Source: Lautropia sp.
GTDB taxonomy: Bacteria > Pseudomonadota > Gammaproteobacteria > Burkholderiales > Burkholderiaceae_E
DNA length: 7,179 nucleotides
Assembly (NCBI GenBank): GCA_013813615.1
Contig: JACCRJ010000152.1
Location: 1 to 7,179 of the forward strand
Direction: 5' to 3'
Below the pieces are notes generated by a model. The model was not told where the DNA came from, searched no databases, and worked only from the letters and a program-made list of their open reading frames with translations. Of the stretch, positions 6,398-7,179 are shown piece by piece. The translations under genes were made by a program, and so were the position numbers. The first letter of the stretch is position 1. Each line of letters opens with the position of its first letter.

Positions 6398-6490
6398 CAG
6401 CGAGAAGATGGGGTGCTCCATCGAGGCCATGTCGTCCTTGGGAATCGCGTCCAGGACGTCGCAGATGTTCGAGGCACCCAGATCGCCGGA
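6398..6490 (-). pseudogene. Fragment of plasmid replication initiator (RPA/RepA type)
   Basis: Read on the minus strand, 31 codons give SGDLGASNICDVLDAI followed by PKDDMASMEHPIFSL. The block DxLDA-x-PKDDMASMEHPxFSL is the well-conserved N-terminal signature of replication initiator protein A (RPA family) of plasmids and related elements. The normal continuation (SLSTKPD-like, then a beta-rich DNA-binding part) is missing; the reading passes into unrelated Ala-rich sequence after FSL and stops at 6346-6344, inside the CoA-binding gene on the other strand. Upstream the frame is closed by a stop at 6541-6539, and no ATG precedes the motif. It is therefore a truncated relic rather than a working gene. 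Its edges fall within about 20 bases of the CoA-binding stop on one side and of the coupling-protein fragment on the other. The match is by motif recognition, not a search. Confidence 0.65.
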
Positions 6491-6498
6491 AGCTCGGC

Positions 6499-6972
6499 TT
6501 GGCTGACGGAAACCGCGAGCGACGCCGGCTGTGGTTCGTCATCGACGAGCTGGATGCGCTGGGGCGAATCCACGGCTTGAAAGACGCCCTGGCGCGGTTG
6601 CGCAAGGCGGGTGGCCGCTGTGTGATCGGCTTTCAGTCGATCGCCCAGGTCAGCACAACGTATGGTCAGGGGGAAGCCAGGACCATCGTCGAGAACTGCT
6701 CCAACTCCCTGATCCTGCGGTGCTCCGCCAGCGAGGGCGGCGGGACGTCGGAATTTGCCTCCCAGCTCATTGGTCAGCGCGAGATCGCGCGCGAGACGGT
6801 ATCAGTCTCGCATTCCAGCAGCTTTCTTCAGGGCAAGCAGCGTTCGGTGAGCTATGGAACTGAACATCGTGTTGAACAGGCAGTGCTTCCTTCGGAGATT
6901 GAAGCGCTTCCCGACCGGCAGGGCCATCTTAAGGCCGCGTCCTCGGCTGTCTGGGTAAGGGTTGTAGTTTGA
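6499..6972 (+). pseudogene. C-terminal fragment of conjugative coupling protein (TraD/TrwB/VirD4 type)
   Basis: About 157 codons match the C-terminal half of the hexameric DNA-pumping ATPase that links the relaxosome to a type IV secretion channel. Visible motifs, numbering from the TTG at 6499: Walker B LWFVIDELDALG (11-22, with Asp16-Glu17), GLKDALARLRKAGG (26-39), the GFQSIAQV sensor motif (44-51), LILRCS (71-76, putative arginine-finger strand), FASQLIGQREI (86-96), and VLPSEIEALPDRQGHLK (129-145), the usual near-terminal block. The N-terminal membrane segments and Walker A (P-loop) are absent. In-frame codons upstream to the repA-like fragment are not family-like, so the true break is near 6490-6499 and the TTG is only the first start-like codon. 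Similarity seems to stop near WVRVV (6952-6966), short of the normal end. The reading frame is otherwise undamaged, suggesting recent truncation. It cannot work as a coupling ATPase. Confidence 0.82.
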
Positions 6973-7179
6973 CTTGCGCGGAGCGTGACCACAGCGGGAC
7001 CTTCTGGCCCGGTGAGGGGTAGGGTTGCCCCACTGTAGACCTTAGACGCATCAGCGGCCTTCTAAGGCCGCGCGGGGCATAAAGGGGCTGCCGTGGCCCT
7101 ACGACCACAAGAGAAGTCTTCAAAAGGGACCCACTACAGTGAACAGATGAAGCGAACTCTTGAATGTAACTACAAAAGA
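6967..7179 (+). ncRNA. Structured non-coding element, possibly the 5' part of a group II intron
   Basis: No credible coding frame covers this stretch, but it folds well. Hairpins: CGGG-A-CC / GG-CCCG at 6995-7011 with loop TTCT; GTG-A-GGG / CCCAC at 7012-7033; and GCGGCCTT / AAGGCCGC at 7054-7071 with a two-base gap. CACTGTAG (7031-7038) is the exact reverse complement of CTACAGTG (7134-7141), closing a roughly 100-base multibranch domain that encloses the strongest hairpin. The element starts where the coupling-protein match ends; a GTTTGAC at 6967 is a loose fit to the GUGYG 5' end of group II introns, and the purine-rich GAACAGATGAAGCGAAC near 7141 has the look of intron domain I. Alternatives are an origin-of-transfer or another structured RNA. 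The window ends before any reverse transcriptase or catalytic domain V could appear, so this remains a hypothesis. Confidence 0.35.

Noticed and set aside
7054..7071. GCGGCCTT/AAGGCCGC hairpin as a rho-independent terminator for the traD fragment
   Set aside because: No T-run follows; it is enclosed by the longer 7031-7038/7134-7141 pairing, which fits an internal stem of a larger RNA better.
7147..7179. ATG at 7147 as the start of a further gene (MKRTLECNYKR, open to the window edge)
   Set aside because: Eleven codons are too few to judge, no ribosome site is present, and the bases fall in the structured element.
6973..7179. tRNA or CRISPR array in the right-hand non-coding stretch
   Set aside because: No cloverleaf with a T-loop GTTCGA and acceptor pairing, and no regularly spaced repeats, could be found.

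Overview
The window is high-GC DNA from a proteobacterium, most likely a betaproteobacterium and possibly a PHA-storing Rhodocyclales-type organism. The main evidence is a PhaM-family polyhydroxyalkanoate granule regulator (a betaproteobacterial hallmark) in an ordinary chromosomal setting. The organism call is an inference, because no rRNA or tRNA gene is present.

Left part (1-1869, + strand): the C-terminal portion of an amidase-signature hydrolase that runs off the left edge, a 64-residue probably membrane-anchored small protein, and a gamma-glutamylcyclotransferase-like (AIG2/GGCT) protein. These converge on, and overlap tail to tail with, the minus-strand block.

Middle (1745-5749, - strand): in transcription order, a fumarylacetoacetate hydrolase (FAH)-family enzyme, phaM, a FIST-domain sensory protein and an NAD(P)-binding oxidoreductase of the HTATIP2/TIP30 type. 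The phaM stop and FIST start overlap as ATGA, so these two are almost certainly co-translated. This links a granule/nucleoid-binding storage regulator to a putative small-ligand sensor. Gaps of 81 and 88 bases separate the other two genes, so a single transcript is possible but not shown.

Right part (5750-7179): a divergent intergenic region, then a CoA-binding (YccU-type) protein on + that looks intact. Immediately after its stop codon the character changes. A fragment of about 31 codons from a plasmid replication initiator (RPA/RepA type) lies on -, abutting the C-terminal half of a TraD/TrwB-type conjugative coupling protein on +. The coupling-protein match ends near 6966 and is followed by about 210 bases of non-coding, hairpin-rich DNA with a long-range 8-base pairing. 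This could be the 5' part of a group II intron or another structured RNA inserted into the traD-like gene. The right end is therefore best read as the edge of a decayed or rearranged plasmid- or ICE-derived segment beside housekeeping genes.
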